Assembly (NCBI GenBank): GCA_023421675.1
Contig: JAEZTC010000002.1
Span: 1-64,000 of the forward strand
Length of the DNA: 64,000 nt
Direction: 5' to 3'
Source: Bacillota bacterium
GTDB taxonomy: Bacteria > Bacillota > Clostridia > Acetivibrionales > JANLFN01
Shown one piece after another: positions 7,013 through 15,855 of this stretch (the first letter of the stretch is position 1; each line of letters starts with the position of its first letter). The translations under genes and the position numbers were made by a program. Under the pieces are notes generated by a model, which saw only the letters and a program-made list of their open reading frames with translations, did no database searches and was not told where the DNA came from.

Positions 7013-8071
7013 ATGGGAGAAAAACTTCTTATGAAGGGTAATGAAGTAATAGCAGAAGCTGCAATTAGAGCAGGCTGCAAGCATTATTTCGGGTACCCGA
7101 TCACACCACAGACAGAAATAGCACATTACATGGCAAAAAAAATGCCTAAAATAGGCGGAGTATTCCTTCAGGCAGAAAGTGAAGTTGCTGCAATAAACAT
7201 GGTATATGGTGCAGCAAGTACAGGTACAAGGGTAATGACATCATCATCCAGTCCTGGAGTCAGCTTGAAGCAGGAAGGTATTTCATATATTTCAGGTGCT
7301 GAACTTCCGGCAGTAATAGTAAACATAATGAGAGCAGGTCCGGGGCTTGGCGGTATTCTTCCTGCACAGGGAGATTATTTCCAGTCTGTAAAGGGTGGAG
7401 GACATGGCGATTACAGATTGCTGGTTCTTGCACCTAACAGCGTTCAGGAGCTTTATGAGCTTACTGTAGAATCCTTTAATCTTGCAGATAAATACAGGAT
7501 TGCAGTTATGATTCTTGGTGACGGAACTCTTGGCCAGATGATGGAAGCAGTTGAATTCAAGGATAAGGAAGAAATTATTCCTGCGGATAGAAGCTGGGCA
7601 ACAGTTGGAACTGAAATGAAACGCGACCACAATGTTATAACATCTATTGATACAAGACCTGAAATTCTTGAAGGCTGGAATAAGAGGCTTCAGGAAAAAT
7701 ATAAAAAGATTGCTGAAAATGAAACAAGGGTTGAAACTTATAATTGTGATGGAGCTGATGTAATATTATGTGCATACGGTTCTGTTGCAAGAATTTCGAA
7801 GAACGTTATAAAGATGGCAGCAAAAGAAGGTATCAAGGTCGGATTGATCAGACCTATAACCTTATGGCCATTCCCGACAGCAGCTTTTGACCAGTATGTA
7901 GATGTTCCTAAGGCATTCCTTACTGTAGAGCTTAGTACGGGTCAAATGGTTGAAGACGTTAGGCTTGCTGTAAACGGTAGAAAGCCTGTTTACTTCCATG
8001 GACGTACAGGTGGTATGATGCCTACACAGCAGGAAATTTTGGATAAGATAAAAGATATTTTGAACAAGTAG
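7013..8071 (+). CDS. vorB: 2-oxoacid:ferredoxin oxidoreductase, alpha subunit (VorB type)
   Basis: 352 residues, full length. It begins with the pyrimidine-binding domain, including YPITPQTEIAHYMA around residue 24 and an ESEVAA motif near residue 60. In the family this subunit holds the aminopyrimidine end of thiamine diphosphate and helps bind CoA. The complex oxidatively decarboxylates a 2-oxoacid to acyl-CoA, reducing ferredoxin. Subunit organisation and sequence resemble enzymes annotated as 2-ketoisovalerate (branched-chain) or 2-oxoglutarate oxidoreductases; these cannot be separated by eye. Ribosome site GGGGGAC. Second gene of the operon. Confidence 0.88.
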   Translation: MGEKLLMKGNEVIAEAAIRAGCKHYFGYPITPQTEIAHYMAKKMPKIGGVFLQAESEVAAINMVYGAASTGTRVMTSSSSPGVSLKQEGISYISGAELPAVIVNIMRAGPGLGGILPAQGDYFQSVKGGGHGDYRLLVLAPNSVQELYELTVESFNLADKYRIAVMILGDGTLGQMMEAVEFKDKEEIIPADRSWATVGTEMKRDHNVITSIDTRPEILEGWNKRLQEKYKKIAENETRVETYNCDGADVILCAYGSVARISKNVIKMAAKEGIKVGLIRPITLWPFPTAAFDQYVDVPKAFLTVELSTGQMVEDVRLAVNGRKPVYFHGRTGGMMPTQQEILDKIKDILNK

Positions 8072-8126
8072 AAAATTCAGATTAAGCAAGGTTCTTTGTC
8101 TTAATCTTGGAATTGGGGGAAATTGT

Positions 8127-8873
8127 ATGGCAATAGTATTTAAAAAACCGCATGCCTTAAGGGATGTACCTATGCACTACTGCCCCGGCTGTACTCATGG
8201 AATAGTGCACAGGCTTATATCAGAGGTCATTGATGAGCTTGAAATAGAAGGTAAGACTATAGGTGTTTCACCTGTTGGATGTACTTATAATAACTATGAA
8301 TATTTTAACTGCGATATGGTTCAGGCAGCACACGGAAGAGCTCCAGCTGTTGCTACAGGAATAAAACGCTGTAAACCTGATAATGTTGTTTTTGCTTATC
8401 AGGGAGACGGTGACCTTGCTGCAATAGGTACTGCTGAAATAGTTCATGCAGCTAGCAGAGGTGAAAAAATAACCGGAATATTTGTAAACAATGCGATTTA
8501 TGGTATGACTTCCGGTCAGATGGCACCCACAACACTCTTGAATCAGGTAACAACCACTACACCTTATGGAAGAGATGCAAATCTTCATGGTTTCCCGATC
8601 AAGGTATGTGAGATGCTTTCAACGCTTGAAGGTGCTGTTTATGTTGAAAGAGTTTCCTTGCATGATATAAAGAATATCAATAATGCAAAAAAAGCTATTA
8701 AAAAGGCATTCCAGGTGCAGATGGCAGGAAAGGGCTTTTCTATCGTAGAACTGCTTTCAATCTGTCCTACAAACTGGGGACTTAGCCCTATTGAATCCAT
8801 GAAATGGCTGCAGGAAAACATGATTCCTGCATATCCGCTTGGAGTATTTAAGGGCAAGGATTTGGAGGTGTAG
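8127..8873 (+). CDS. 2-oxoacid:ferredoxin oxidoreductase, beta subunit (TPP-binding)
   Basis: 248 residues. The thiamine-diphosphate/Mg2+ motif is GDGDLAAIGTAEIVHAA, about residues 93-109, followed by the NNAIYGMTSGQMAPTT segment. CPGCTHG near residue 18 supplies Cys ligands for a cluster typical of this subunit. It forms the catalytic heterodimer with the alpha subunit. Start ATG 8127 follows TTGGGGGAAATTGT. The gap of 55 bases after the alpha gene contains no terminator that I can see, so the operon continues. Confidence 0.9.
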   Translation: MAIVFKKPHALRDVPMHYCPGCTHGIVHRLISEVIDELEIEGKTIGVSPVGCTYNNYEYFNCDMVQAAHGRAPAVATGIKRCKPDNVVFAYQGDGDLAAIGTAEIVHAASRGEKITGIFVNNAIYGMTSGQMAPTTLLNQVTTTTPYGRDANLHGFPIKVCEMLSTLEGAVYVERVSLHDIKNINNAKKAIKKAFQVQMAGKGFSIVELLSICPTNWGLSPIESMKWLQENMIPAYPLGVFKGKDLEV

Positions 8874-8879
8874 GGTAAA

Positions 8880-9413
8880 ATGGTACATCATGAGGTTATA
8901 ATAGCAGGGTTCGGCGGACAGGGAATACTGTCTGGCGGAAGACTTATTGCTTATGCTGGAATGCTTGAAGATAAAAATGTTTCATGGCTTCCATCCTATG
9001 GACCGGAAATGAGGGGCGGAACAGCTAATGTTAGTGTAATAGTTACGGAGGAATCCGTTGGTTCGCCAATTCTTAACACTGCAACAGCATTGTTAATAAT
9101 GAACAAGCCATCATTGGAAAAGTTTGAAAAGATGGTTGTAAAGGGCGGAGTTATTATAATAGACAGTACTTTGGTAGATAAAAAACCGTCAAGAACAGAT
9201 GTAGAAGTTATTGAAATACCTGCAACACAAATGGCTTCCGATATGGGTAACCTGACTTATGCAAACATCATACTGATAGGAAAGCTCATTGCTAAGACAG
9301 GTATAATCACAAAGGAAAGCTTTGAAGCAGCTTTGAAAAAGGTTCTTCCTGAAAAGAAGCATTATATGATTCCTGAAGAAATAAAAGCACTCGAAACAGG
9401 AATGAATTATTGA
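8880..9413 (+). CDS. 2-oxoacid:ferredoxin oxidoreductase, gamma subunit
   Basis: 177 residues. It has the gamma-subunit fold markers GFGGQGILSGGRLIAYAG at the N-terminus and the conserved WLPSYGPEMRGGTANVSVIV block near residue 37. In the family this subunit bridges the catalytic subunits and is needed for assembly and CoA handling. It starts 6 bases after the beta-subunit stop, with GGAGGTGTAGGG overlapping the end of the beta gene. Last gene of the operon, closed by the hairpin at 9429. Confidence 0.92.
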   Translation: MVHHEVIIAGFGGQGILSGGRLIAYAGMLEDKNVSWLPSYGPEMRGGTANVSVIVTEESVGSPILNTATALLIMNKPSLEKFEKMVVKGGVIIIDSTLVDKKPSRTDVEVIEIPATQMASDMGNLTYANIILIGKLIAKTGIITKESFEAALKKVLPEKKHYMIPEEIKALETGMNY

Positions 9414-9424
9414 GGTTTATAATC

Positions 9425-9641
9425 TTAGAAAATCCCGCCTTTACGTGAGAGTTGTCAACAACTGGGAGAGTAAAGGCAGGATTTTTTTAATTATGATGCC
9501 TCATAAAGCGTTTTGTAAAAGCTTAGTCTTCACGTAAGAGTGGTAGCACGACTAGGGAGAGCAGATGCAGGATCTTGTTAATTTTAAGCCTCATGTAATA
9601 TTTAAATTTTAGAAAATCCCGCCTTTACGTAAGAGTTGTGC
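9425..9641 (+). repeat. Three diverged copies of a hairpin-forming repeat
   Basis: The segment centred on TTACGTGAGAG recurs at 9441, 9530 (TCACGTAAGAG) and 9625 (TTACGTAAGAG), a period of about 90 bases. TTAGAAAATCCCGCC is identical in copies 1 and 3, 184 bases apart. Copies 1 and 2 both end in GCCTCAT. Copy 1 is a complete hairpin, copy 2 is degraded, and copy 3 keeps only the left half. Confidence 0.7.
9429..9490 (+). terminator. Branched hairpin terminator of the oxidoreductase operon
   Basis: Stem of 9429-9444 with 9470-9485 (one mismatch), holding a second small stem AGTTG (9450-9454) with CAACT (9459-9463), followed by a T-run. It is also the first unit of the repeat at 9425-9641. Confidence 0.85.
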
Positions 9642-9933
9642 CCTGATATTCTCATTTCTTTATAAAATTCCAGTAATCTTTAAAATTTCTTAAAATTGAG
9701 AAAACATATGAAATTACATACGTAAATCCTTACAATCGCTTAATTAAGAGAGTTATTAACAGTCAATGGTATTTACACTTTATTTTAAAAGTATTATATT
9801 TATAAAATAAGATATTTTGAAATTCAAAATAACTAATATTAGAAATATTATGAGAGCAAAATAAATTGTACTCATTTATTCCTAATGAATTTCAAGATAT
9901 TTTCATAAGGCTGCAATAGGAGCGTGATACAAA
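9642..9933 (+). other. AT-rich intergenic stretch before the YhgE gene
   Basis: No ORF, tRNA or strong hairpin is visible. It is very A/T-rich and presumably contains the promoter of the YhgE-type gene, but I cannot single one out. The ribosome site AGGAGCGTG lies at its end. Confidence 0.4.
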
Positions 9934-12261
9934 ATGAGGTCAAATATTGACTTAAGAAGGAACTCCAAAAGATTAGCTGTAGTAATTGCTGTAATAGTAA
10001 TTCCGCTTATGTACAGTTTTTTCTATCTTAATGCTTTCTGGGACCCATACAGTAAGCTTGAGAGCCTCCCGGTTGCCGTAGTAAATGAAGACAAGGGCGC
10101 TGTTGTTAATTCGCAGAACAGAAACCTTGGCAACGAGCTGGTCAGTGAACTTAAATCAAACAAAGAGCTTAAATGGATGTTCACTACCAAAGCTGAAGCA
10201 ACTGAAGGGCTAAAAAACAGAAAATACTATGCTATGGTGGATATCACAGAAAATTTCTCAGTTAATATTGCTTCCGCTGATTCTACAAGTAAGAAGCAGG
10301 CTGTATTGGTTTATCAGCCACAGCAAAAAAGGAACTTCCTTGCTGCACAGATTATTAACAGGGCTATGACGGCACTTGAAATGAAAATTTCAGAAAAAGC
10401 TGCAAAAGAAATGGTAAATTATCTGGCAGATGAAACAAAGAAACTGCCCGATCAGTTGGGTAAGTTGGGCGAAGGGCTGGATAAACTGCACACTGATGGA
10501 ACAAGTAAGCTTAAGGACAACATGGGTATGCTTGTTGATAACCAGCAAAAGTTTAATTCCGGCTTAAGTCAGGTAAATGGTTATCTTATTCAAACTAATA
10601 AGGCTTTATCAAATGTTATTCCTCAATTCAGACAATTGTCAGAAGGTTCGCTGCTTTTCCAGAAAAACCTGACTACATTGAATGCTGGATTGATTGGAAT
10701 TAATCAAGGTGCTTCAAAAATGAAGGTAAGCATACCTCAATTAAAAACTGGTCTGAATACCTACAGTGAAGGACTTAAAACTTTCAGCCAAAATATAACG
10801 CCGCTTGCAACAGGACTTGAACCTCTCAAGAATGGTTCATCAAAATTGTATGCAGGTATGTCGGACTACACATCAAAAATGAGTACATTTGACACAGGTG
10901 TTACACAGTATGTCAGCAGTGTAAAGAGTTTATCAGATACAAATAAAAGTGTTGCTTCTATGCTAACCGCTTATGTTGCTCAACATCCTGAAGCACTAAA
11001 GGATACAAATATTCAGAACATGATTGCAATCATGCAGAAGTCAAAGGGCTCACTTAGCCAGCTTGATGCAGCATCTGACAGTATAAAATCCAATGTTGAT
11101 GCACTTTCTGCAGCATCACAGCAATTAACTGCAGGCAGTAAACAGGTTAACGACGGAATTAACAAGTTTGCAGACGGAGCTTTACCATTGTCAAAGGGTG
11201 CAGAACAGCTGGTTTCAGGAGCACTGCCTATTACAAACGGACTTGACCAGATTTCTTCGGGTACCGAACAAATGCTTACAGTATTGGATCAGGCAGCAAC
11301 AGGATCAACTAAGCTCAAGGAAGGTTATACTGCTATTAATGACGGAATTCAGAAGACTTCGTCCATGTCCCAGCTTCAAGAAGGTGTTGCTAAAATTGCA
11401 GCTGGTGGTATGACTTTACAAGACAGTTCTGCAAAGCTTTTAGAAGGTGAAAAGAAAATCTATGAAGGAACTGCTGAACTTGACAGCAAGGTTGCAGCTG
11501 CGGGTAAAGAGGTTTCTGATTCAGTCAAAGGTGCAAATGATAAGGTCGCAAAGCTTGATGGGCTGGCTGATTTTGTTGCAGACCCTGTAAAAATAGATGA
11601 GCAGGATGTAGATCCGGTCCATGACTATGGAACTGCTTTTGCACCATATTTTGTATCGCTTTCACTCTGGGTAGGTGCATTAATAATGTTCATAGTAATT
11701 TATCTCAACCCCGAAATAAGATTCAGGAGAAAGCTCTTAAAAAAGGCTCACTTGGACATAAAGTTCATTATCTATCCGCTAATTGGTGTAGCACAGAGTA
11801 TTGCATTAGGATTCATATTGCTGTCTATACTTAAGCTTAATGTAGTAAATGAACCGTTGTTTTTTGCAGTTATTATTCTTACATCCTTATGCTTTATTTC
11901 CATAGTTCAATTCCTTATTGTAAACTTAAAGGATATAGGAAAATTCCTTGCAATGGTGCTGCTTATACTTCAGCTTACAGCCAGCGGCGGTACATTCCCG
12001 AATGAACTTGTACCAAAATTCTTTAATATTATAAATCCGTTTATGCCTATGACATATTCGATTTATAGTTTGAAAGAAACAATATCTGGCTGTAATTATG
12101 GTTTCCTTTATCAGAATATGCTTGTTCTTGCGGGTATAACTGTCGTATTTCTTGTAGCATCTTTGATTTTGTCAGCAAATAAGCATTCAAAATCAATTGA
12201 TGAAATAGAAAGTGAACTTATTCATGAAAGGGAACAGCTGTCCGCTGACTTAAGCAATTAA
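9934..12261 (+). CDS. YhgE/Pip-family membrane protein (ABC-2 type permease-like)
   Basis: 775 residues. One membrane segment near residues 13-33 (VVIAVIVIPLMYSFFYLNAF), a long extracellular region of about 530 residues rich in heptad-like Leu, Gly and Ser repeats (LSEGSLLF, LSKGAEQLVSGA type), then about five membrane segments from residue 565 to 755. This is the YhgE/Pip layout, related to phage-infection protein and to the EsaA scaffold of type VII secretion. Function in clostridia is unknown; members are often next to small regulators and linked to solvent or drug export. No WXG100 or EssC gene is nearby, so type VII secretion is not supported. A MarR gene follows. Confidence 0.82.
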   Translation: MRSNIDLRRNSKRLAVVIAVIVIPLMYSFFYLNAFWDPYSKLESLPVAVVNEDKGAVVNSQNRNLGNELVSELKSNKELKWMFTTKAEATEGLKNRKYYAMVDITENFSVNIASADSTSKKQAVLVYQPQQKRNFLAAQIINRAMTALEMKISEKAAKEMVNYLADETKKLPDQLGKLGEGLDKLHTDGTSKLKDNMGMLVDNQQKFNSGLSQVNGYLIQTNKALSNVIPQFRQLSEGSLLFQKNLTTLNAGLIGINQGASKMKVSIPQLKTGLNTYSEGLKTFSQNITPLATGLEPLKNGSSKLYAGMSDYTSKMSTFDTGVTQYVSSVKSLSDTNKSVASMLTAYVAQHPEALKDTNIQNMIAIMQKSKGSLSQLDAASDSIKSNVDALSAASQQLTAGSKQVNDGINKFADGALPLSKGAEQLVSGALPITNGLDQISSGTEQMLTVLDQAATGSTKLKEGYTAINDGIQKTSSMSQLQEGVAKIAAGGMTLQDSSAKLLEGEKKIYEGTAELDSKVAAAGKEVSDSVKGANDKVAKLDGLADFVADPVKIDEQDVDPVHDYGTAFAPYFVSLSLWVGALIMFIVIYLNPEIRFRRKLLKKAHLDIKFIIYPLIGVAQSIALGFILLSILKLNVVNEPLFFAVIILTSLCFISIVQFLIVNLKDIGKFLAMVLLILQLTASGGTFPNELVPKFFNIINPFMPMTYSIYSLKETISGCNYGFLYQNMLVLAGITVVFLVASLILSANKHSKSIDEIESELIHEREQLSADLSN

Positions 12262-12275
12262 AGTTATTAAAGAAG

Positions 12276-12304
12276 AGCTGCCGTAACTAATCGGTTAGGC
12301 AGCT
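12276..12304 (+). terminator. Hairpin after the YhgE-type gene
   Basis: AGCTGCC (12276-12282) pairs with GGCAGCT (12298-12304), with TAAC/GTTA inside. Flanking AAGAA and TTCTTT extend the stem. Confidence 0.72.
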
Positions 12305-12487
12305 TATTCTTTAAAATATCAATAAAGGAAGTATTTTGCCAAATACTTGGTATAATCGGGGGATAATCTGCAAATATAGTTCAGTTTCATTATTTATTAA
12401 GTTTAACAAAAAATATATAATATATTTGATTTATTAAATATTTTAAAGTCAAAACTTTGGATAGAGGTGATAAAAATTATTACCGAT

Positions 12488-12934
12488 ATGACGAAAGAAA
12501 TAAAGCTTGTAGATGAGCTTATAAGACAGCTTATAGAGAAGTATTCAAAGCTTGAAAACAAAAAACATCTGTACAAAGATTTAAAGGAATTAACAATCGG
12601 AGAAATAAATACAATTATTGTAATAGGTATTGAAATGAAAACCATGTCCGAAATAGCCAACAAGCTTGGTGTAAGCTTTGGGACACCTACTATTACAATT
12701 GACCGGCTGATTAAAAAAGAGTACGTGGAAAGAATCAGAGATGTCGGTGATGACAGAAGGCAGGTTTTCATAAAATTATCTGCAAAGGGTATGGAAATTT
12801 ATAATTCTGTAGTTGCATTAAAAGAAAGGGTTTCAGAAAAGATTTTCGGCATACTGACAGATAGCGAAAGACAGGCAGCTATTTCTATTTTGTCCAAGGT
12901 TAACAATCAATTCAATGAACTATTCTTTACGTAA
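12488..12934 (+). CDS. MarR-family transcriptional regulator
   Basis: 148 residues from ATG 12488. A GTG at 12467 lies inside the only Shine-Dalgarno-like sequence (AGAGGTG), so the start is uncertain: the ATG has a long spacing. The winged-helix region is MSEIANKLGVSFGTPTITIDRLIKKEYVERIRDVGDDRRQ in outline, with the DxRxxxxxLT-like wing DDRRQVFIKLS. MarR proteins bind palindromes as dimers and usually repress a neighbouring export gene. The partner here is probably the YhgE-type gene upstream, by proximity only. Confidence 0.85.
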   Translation: MTKEIKLVDELIRQLIEKYSKLENKKHLYKDLKELTIGEINTIIVIGIEMKTMSEIANKLGVSFGTPTITIDRLIKKEYVERIRDVGDDRRQVFIKLSAKGMEIYNSVVALKERVSEKIFGILTDSERQAAISILSKVNNQFNELFFT

Positions 12935-12959
12935 CAATTTGATTATAAGCTTTTGCTTA

Positions 12960-12990
12960 AAGGTGTCTCCAAAAAGGAGGCACCTTTTAA
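12960..12990 (+). terminator. Terminator of the marR-type gene
   Basis: AAGGTGTCTCC (12960-12970) pairs with GGAGGCACCTT (12976-12986) around AAAAA, with T residues after. Confidence 0.88.
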
Positions 12991-13059
12991 AATTTTGTGA
13001 ATTTTTATTTTATTCCTCCGAAGAATTGGGAATGCTAGTTTCATTAAGGAGGTATTGTC

Positions 13060-15645
13060 ATGGAAAAAAATAAGGCGGCTGAAACAATAAATGAATTGGT
13101 AGCTAATGCAATGCAAGCTGTAGATGAATTTAAGCAATTGGATCAGGATGCAATAGATAGAATAGTAAAAGCTATGACTTTTGCCGGTATAGACAAGCAT
13201 ATGGAGCTCGCAAGAATGGCTGTTGAAGAAACCGGGATGGGTATTTATGAAGATAAGGTTATAAAGAATCTTTTTTCAACAGAGCATGTATATCACAGTA
13301 TTAAATACGATAAAACAGTAGGTATAGTAAGCGACAACGATGAAGAAAACTATTTTGAGGTTGCAGAACCGGTAGGGGTAATTGCAGGTGTGACACCTGT
13401 AACCAATCCGACTTCAACGGTGCTTTTCAAAGTACTAATCTGTGTCAAAACAAGGAACCCTATCATATTCACTTTTCACCCCAAAGCTCAAAATAGTTCA
13501 GCCAAAGCAGCTGAAATAATGAGGGATGCTGCAGTTAAGGCAGGCGCGCCAAGGTACTGTATACAGTGGATTGATGAACCGTCTATTGATGCAACAAAAA
13601 TCCTTATGAACCACAGTGATGTTTCAATGGTTTTGGCAACCGGTGGTGCTTCAATGGTCCAGGCAGCATACAGCACAGGAAAACCTGCACTTGGGGTAGG
13701 ACCGGGAAATGTTCCCTGTTATATTGAAAAATCGGCGAGCCTTAAAAGAGCAGTATCCGACCTTATACTTAGTAAAACCTTCGATAATGGAATGATTTGT
13801 GCTTCTGAACAAGCCCTTATTGTAGATAGGGAAGTTTCTGATCAGGTAATAGAAATTATGAAGGATATGGGCTGCAGATTCCTTAAACCGGAAGAAATAA
13901 AAGTCCTTGAGAGTACTGCCATTGATGAGGAAAAATGTGCTATGAATCCGAAAATTGTAGGACAATCTGCATATACAATAGCTCAAATGTCGGGCTTTAC
14001 AGTTCCTGAAGACACCAAAATACTTGTGGCACAGTTAGAGGGTATAGGGCCGAAATTTCCTCTTTCAAGGGAAAAACTAAGTCCTGTACTTGCAATGTAT
14101 ATCGTTGAAGACTATAAGGATGGTATCAGAAAATGTGAAGAGATGACTGAATTCGGAGGTTTGGGACATTCAGCCGTTATTCATTCGGAAAATGATGCTG
14201 TGATACGTGAATTCAGTCAAAAGGTAAGGACCGGAAGGCTGATAGTAAATTCGCCTTCATCACAGGGTGCTATAGGTGATATATATAATAATTACAGGCC
14301 TTCTCTGACGTTAGGATGTGGAACAATGGGTAAAAACTCAACAACCTCAAATGTAAGTACCTCCAACCTTATAAATATAAAAAGAGTTGCGAAACGAACA
14401 GTAAATATGAAATGGTTCAAAATACCTCCTAAAATATACTTTGAACCGGGTTCAATACAGTATCTTCAGAAATTAAAAGGGAATTTTGCTTTCATAGTGA
14501 CAGATGCTTCAATGGTAAAGCTGGGAATGGTAGATAGGGTAATATATCAACTGGAAAAGGCCGGAATCAAGTATGAAATATACCAGGATGTAGAACCAGA
14601 TCCTTCTGTTGACACGGTTTTTAAAGGTGTTAAGGAAATGAACAAGCATAATCCTGATATAATTATTGCGCTTGGAGGCGGATCAGCCATTGATGCAGCA
14701 AAAGGCATGTGGCTCTTCTATGAGTATCCGAATACTGAGTTCGAAATGCTCAGGCTTAAATTCATGGATATCAGAAAAAGGGCAGTAAGGTATCCGGACC
14801 TTGGAAAAAAGGCCCGTCTTGTTGCTATTCCCACAACAGCAGGAACCGGTTCTGAAATTACTGCTTTTGCTGTAATAACCGATAAAATTAAAGGAATTAA
14901 GTATCCCCTTGCAGACTATGAATTGACACCTGATATTGCCGTAATAGATCCGGAGCTTACTTACACTGTTCCTAAAGCAGTTACAGTAGATACGGGAATG
15001 GATGTATTGACTCATGCGGTTGAAGCATATGTTTCGGTTATGGCATCCGATTATACGGATGCGCTGTCAATAAAGGCAATACAGCTGGTTTTTGAATACC
15101 TTCCAAAGGTGTACAGAAATCCTGATGACAAGGTAGCAAGGGAGAAAATGGCCAATGCATCAACTATGGCAGGAATGGCCTTTACCAATGCATTCCTGGG
15201 AGTTAACCACAGTATGGCGCATAATCTTGGAGCCAATTTCCATATTCCTCACGGAAGAGCAAATGCTATTCTCCTTCCGTATGTAATTGAGTACAATGCA
15301 AAAAGACCTACGAAATTTATTGCATACCCTAAGTATGAATTTCCGCATGCAAATGAAAGGTATGTTGAGATAGCTAAAGAGTTGGGCTTTGAAGAGAACT
15401 CAAATGAAAATGGGATCAGTTTTCTTGTTAAGGCTATTCAGAAGCTGATGTCTGATATTGGAATGCCGCTTACCCTTAAGGACGCTGGAATAAAAAAGAA
15501 AGATCTTGAATCAAGTCTGGATTATATGGCAAATAATGCATTTGCAGATCAATGCACCGGTACAAATCCCAGAATGCCTCTGGTGAATGAGTTAAAGGAT
15601 ATTTACATGCGTGCATGGGATGGCACGTTGGAAACTATAAAGTAG
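13060..15645 (+). CDS. adhE: Bifunctional acetaldehyde-CoA/alcohol dehydrogenase
   Basis: 861 residues, full length for AdhE. Residues 1 to about 440 are the CoA-acylating aldehyde dehydrogenase, with catalytic Cys 247 in NGMICASEQ. From about 450 is the iron-dependent alcohol dehydrogenase, with the NAD site GGGSAIDAAKG and metal-ligand region including DVLTHAVEAY and HSMAHNLGANFHIPHG. It reduces acetyl-CoA to acetaldehyde and then ethanol, regenerating NAD+ in fermentation; the protein forms long filaments (spirosomes) in other bacteria. Start ATG follows TAAGGAGG. Single-gene unit. I found no clear Rex operator in the short upstream gap. Confidence 0.97.
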   Translation: MEKNKAAETINELVANAMQAVDEFKQLDQDAIDRIVKAMTFAGIDKHMELARMAVEETGMGIYEDKVIKNLFSTEHVYHSIKYDKTVGIVSDNDEENYFEVAEPVGVIAGVTPVTNPTSTVLFKVLICVKTRNPIIFTFHPKAQNSSAKAAEIMRDAAVKAGAPRYCIQWIDEPSIDATKILMNHSDVSMVLATGGASMVQAAYSTGKPALGVGPGNVPCYIEKSASLKRAVSDLILSKTFDNGMICASEQALIVDREVSDQVIEIMKDMGCRFLKPEEIKVLESTAIDEEKCAMNPKIVGQSAYTIAQMSGFTVPEDTKILVAQLEGIGPKFPLSREKLSPVLAMYIVEDYKDGIRKCEEMTEFGGLGHSAVIHSENDAVIREFSQKVRTGRLIVNSPSSQGAIGDIYNNYRPSLTLGCGTMGKNSTTSNVSTSNLINIKRVAKRTVNMKWFKIPPKIYFEPGSIQYLQKLKGNFAFIVTDASMVKLGMVDRVIYQLEKAGIKYEIYQDVEPDPSVDTVFKGVKEMNKHNPDIIIALGGGSAIDAAKGMWLFYEYPNTEFEMLRLKFMDIRKRAVRYPDLGKKARLVAIPTTAGTGSEITAFAVITDKIKGIKYPLADYELTPDIAVIDPELTYTVPKAVTVDTGMDVLTHAVEAYVSVMASDYTDALSIKAIQLVFEYLPKVYRNPDDKVAREKMANASTMAGMAFTNAFLGVNHSMAHNLGANFHIPHGRANAILLPYVIEYNAKRPTKFIAYPKYEFPHANERYVEIAKELGFEENSNENGISFLVKAIQKLMSDIGMPLTLKDAGIKKKDLESSLDYMANNAFADQCTGTNPRMPLVNELKDIYMRAWDGTLETIK

Positions 15646-15664
15646 AATTTTTATCAATACCATT

Positions 15665-15690
15665 GGAGACTGGAAAGTCTCCTTTTTTTA
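15665..15690 (+). terminator. adhE terminator
   Basis: GGAGACT (15665-15671) pairs with AGTCTCC (15676-15682), followed by seven T. Confidence 0.88.
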
Positions 15691-15855
15691 TCTAATGTTT
15701 TTTATTTAACCACACATAATTTATATAGCTAAGCTGGCGATGAAAAATGGCTGCCATACATTACTGGTTAACAAAAACAGACATATGATGTATTATGTAA
15801 ACTGATGGATGTTTTTCTATTTCTTAATCTGATTTGATTGATAGGGTGGATTAAA

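Noticed and set aside
9425..9641. Possible CRISPR array
   Set aside because: Only three imperfect copies, each forming its own long hairpin, with uneven spacing and no cas genes nearby.
9934..12261. Type VII secretion locus
   Set aside because: YhgE/EsaA similarity alone is not enough; no EssC, WXG100 or LXG toxin genes are present.
12987..13059. Rex operator in front of adhE
   Set aside because: Only a half-site-like TTGTGAA is present and no matching second half.
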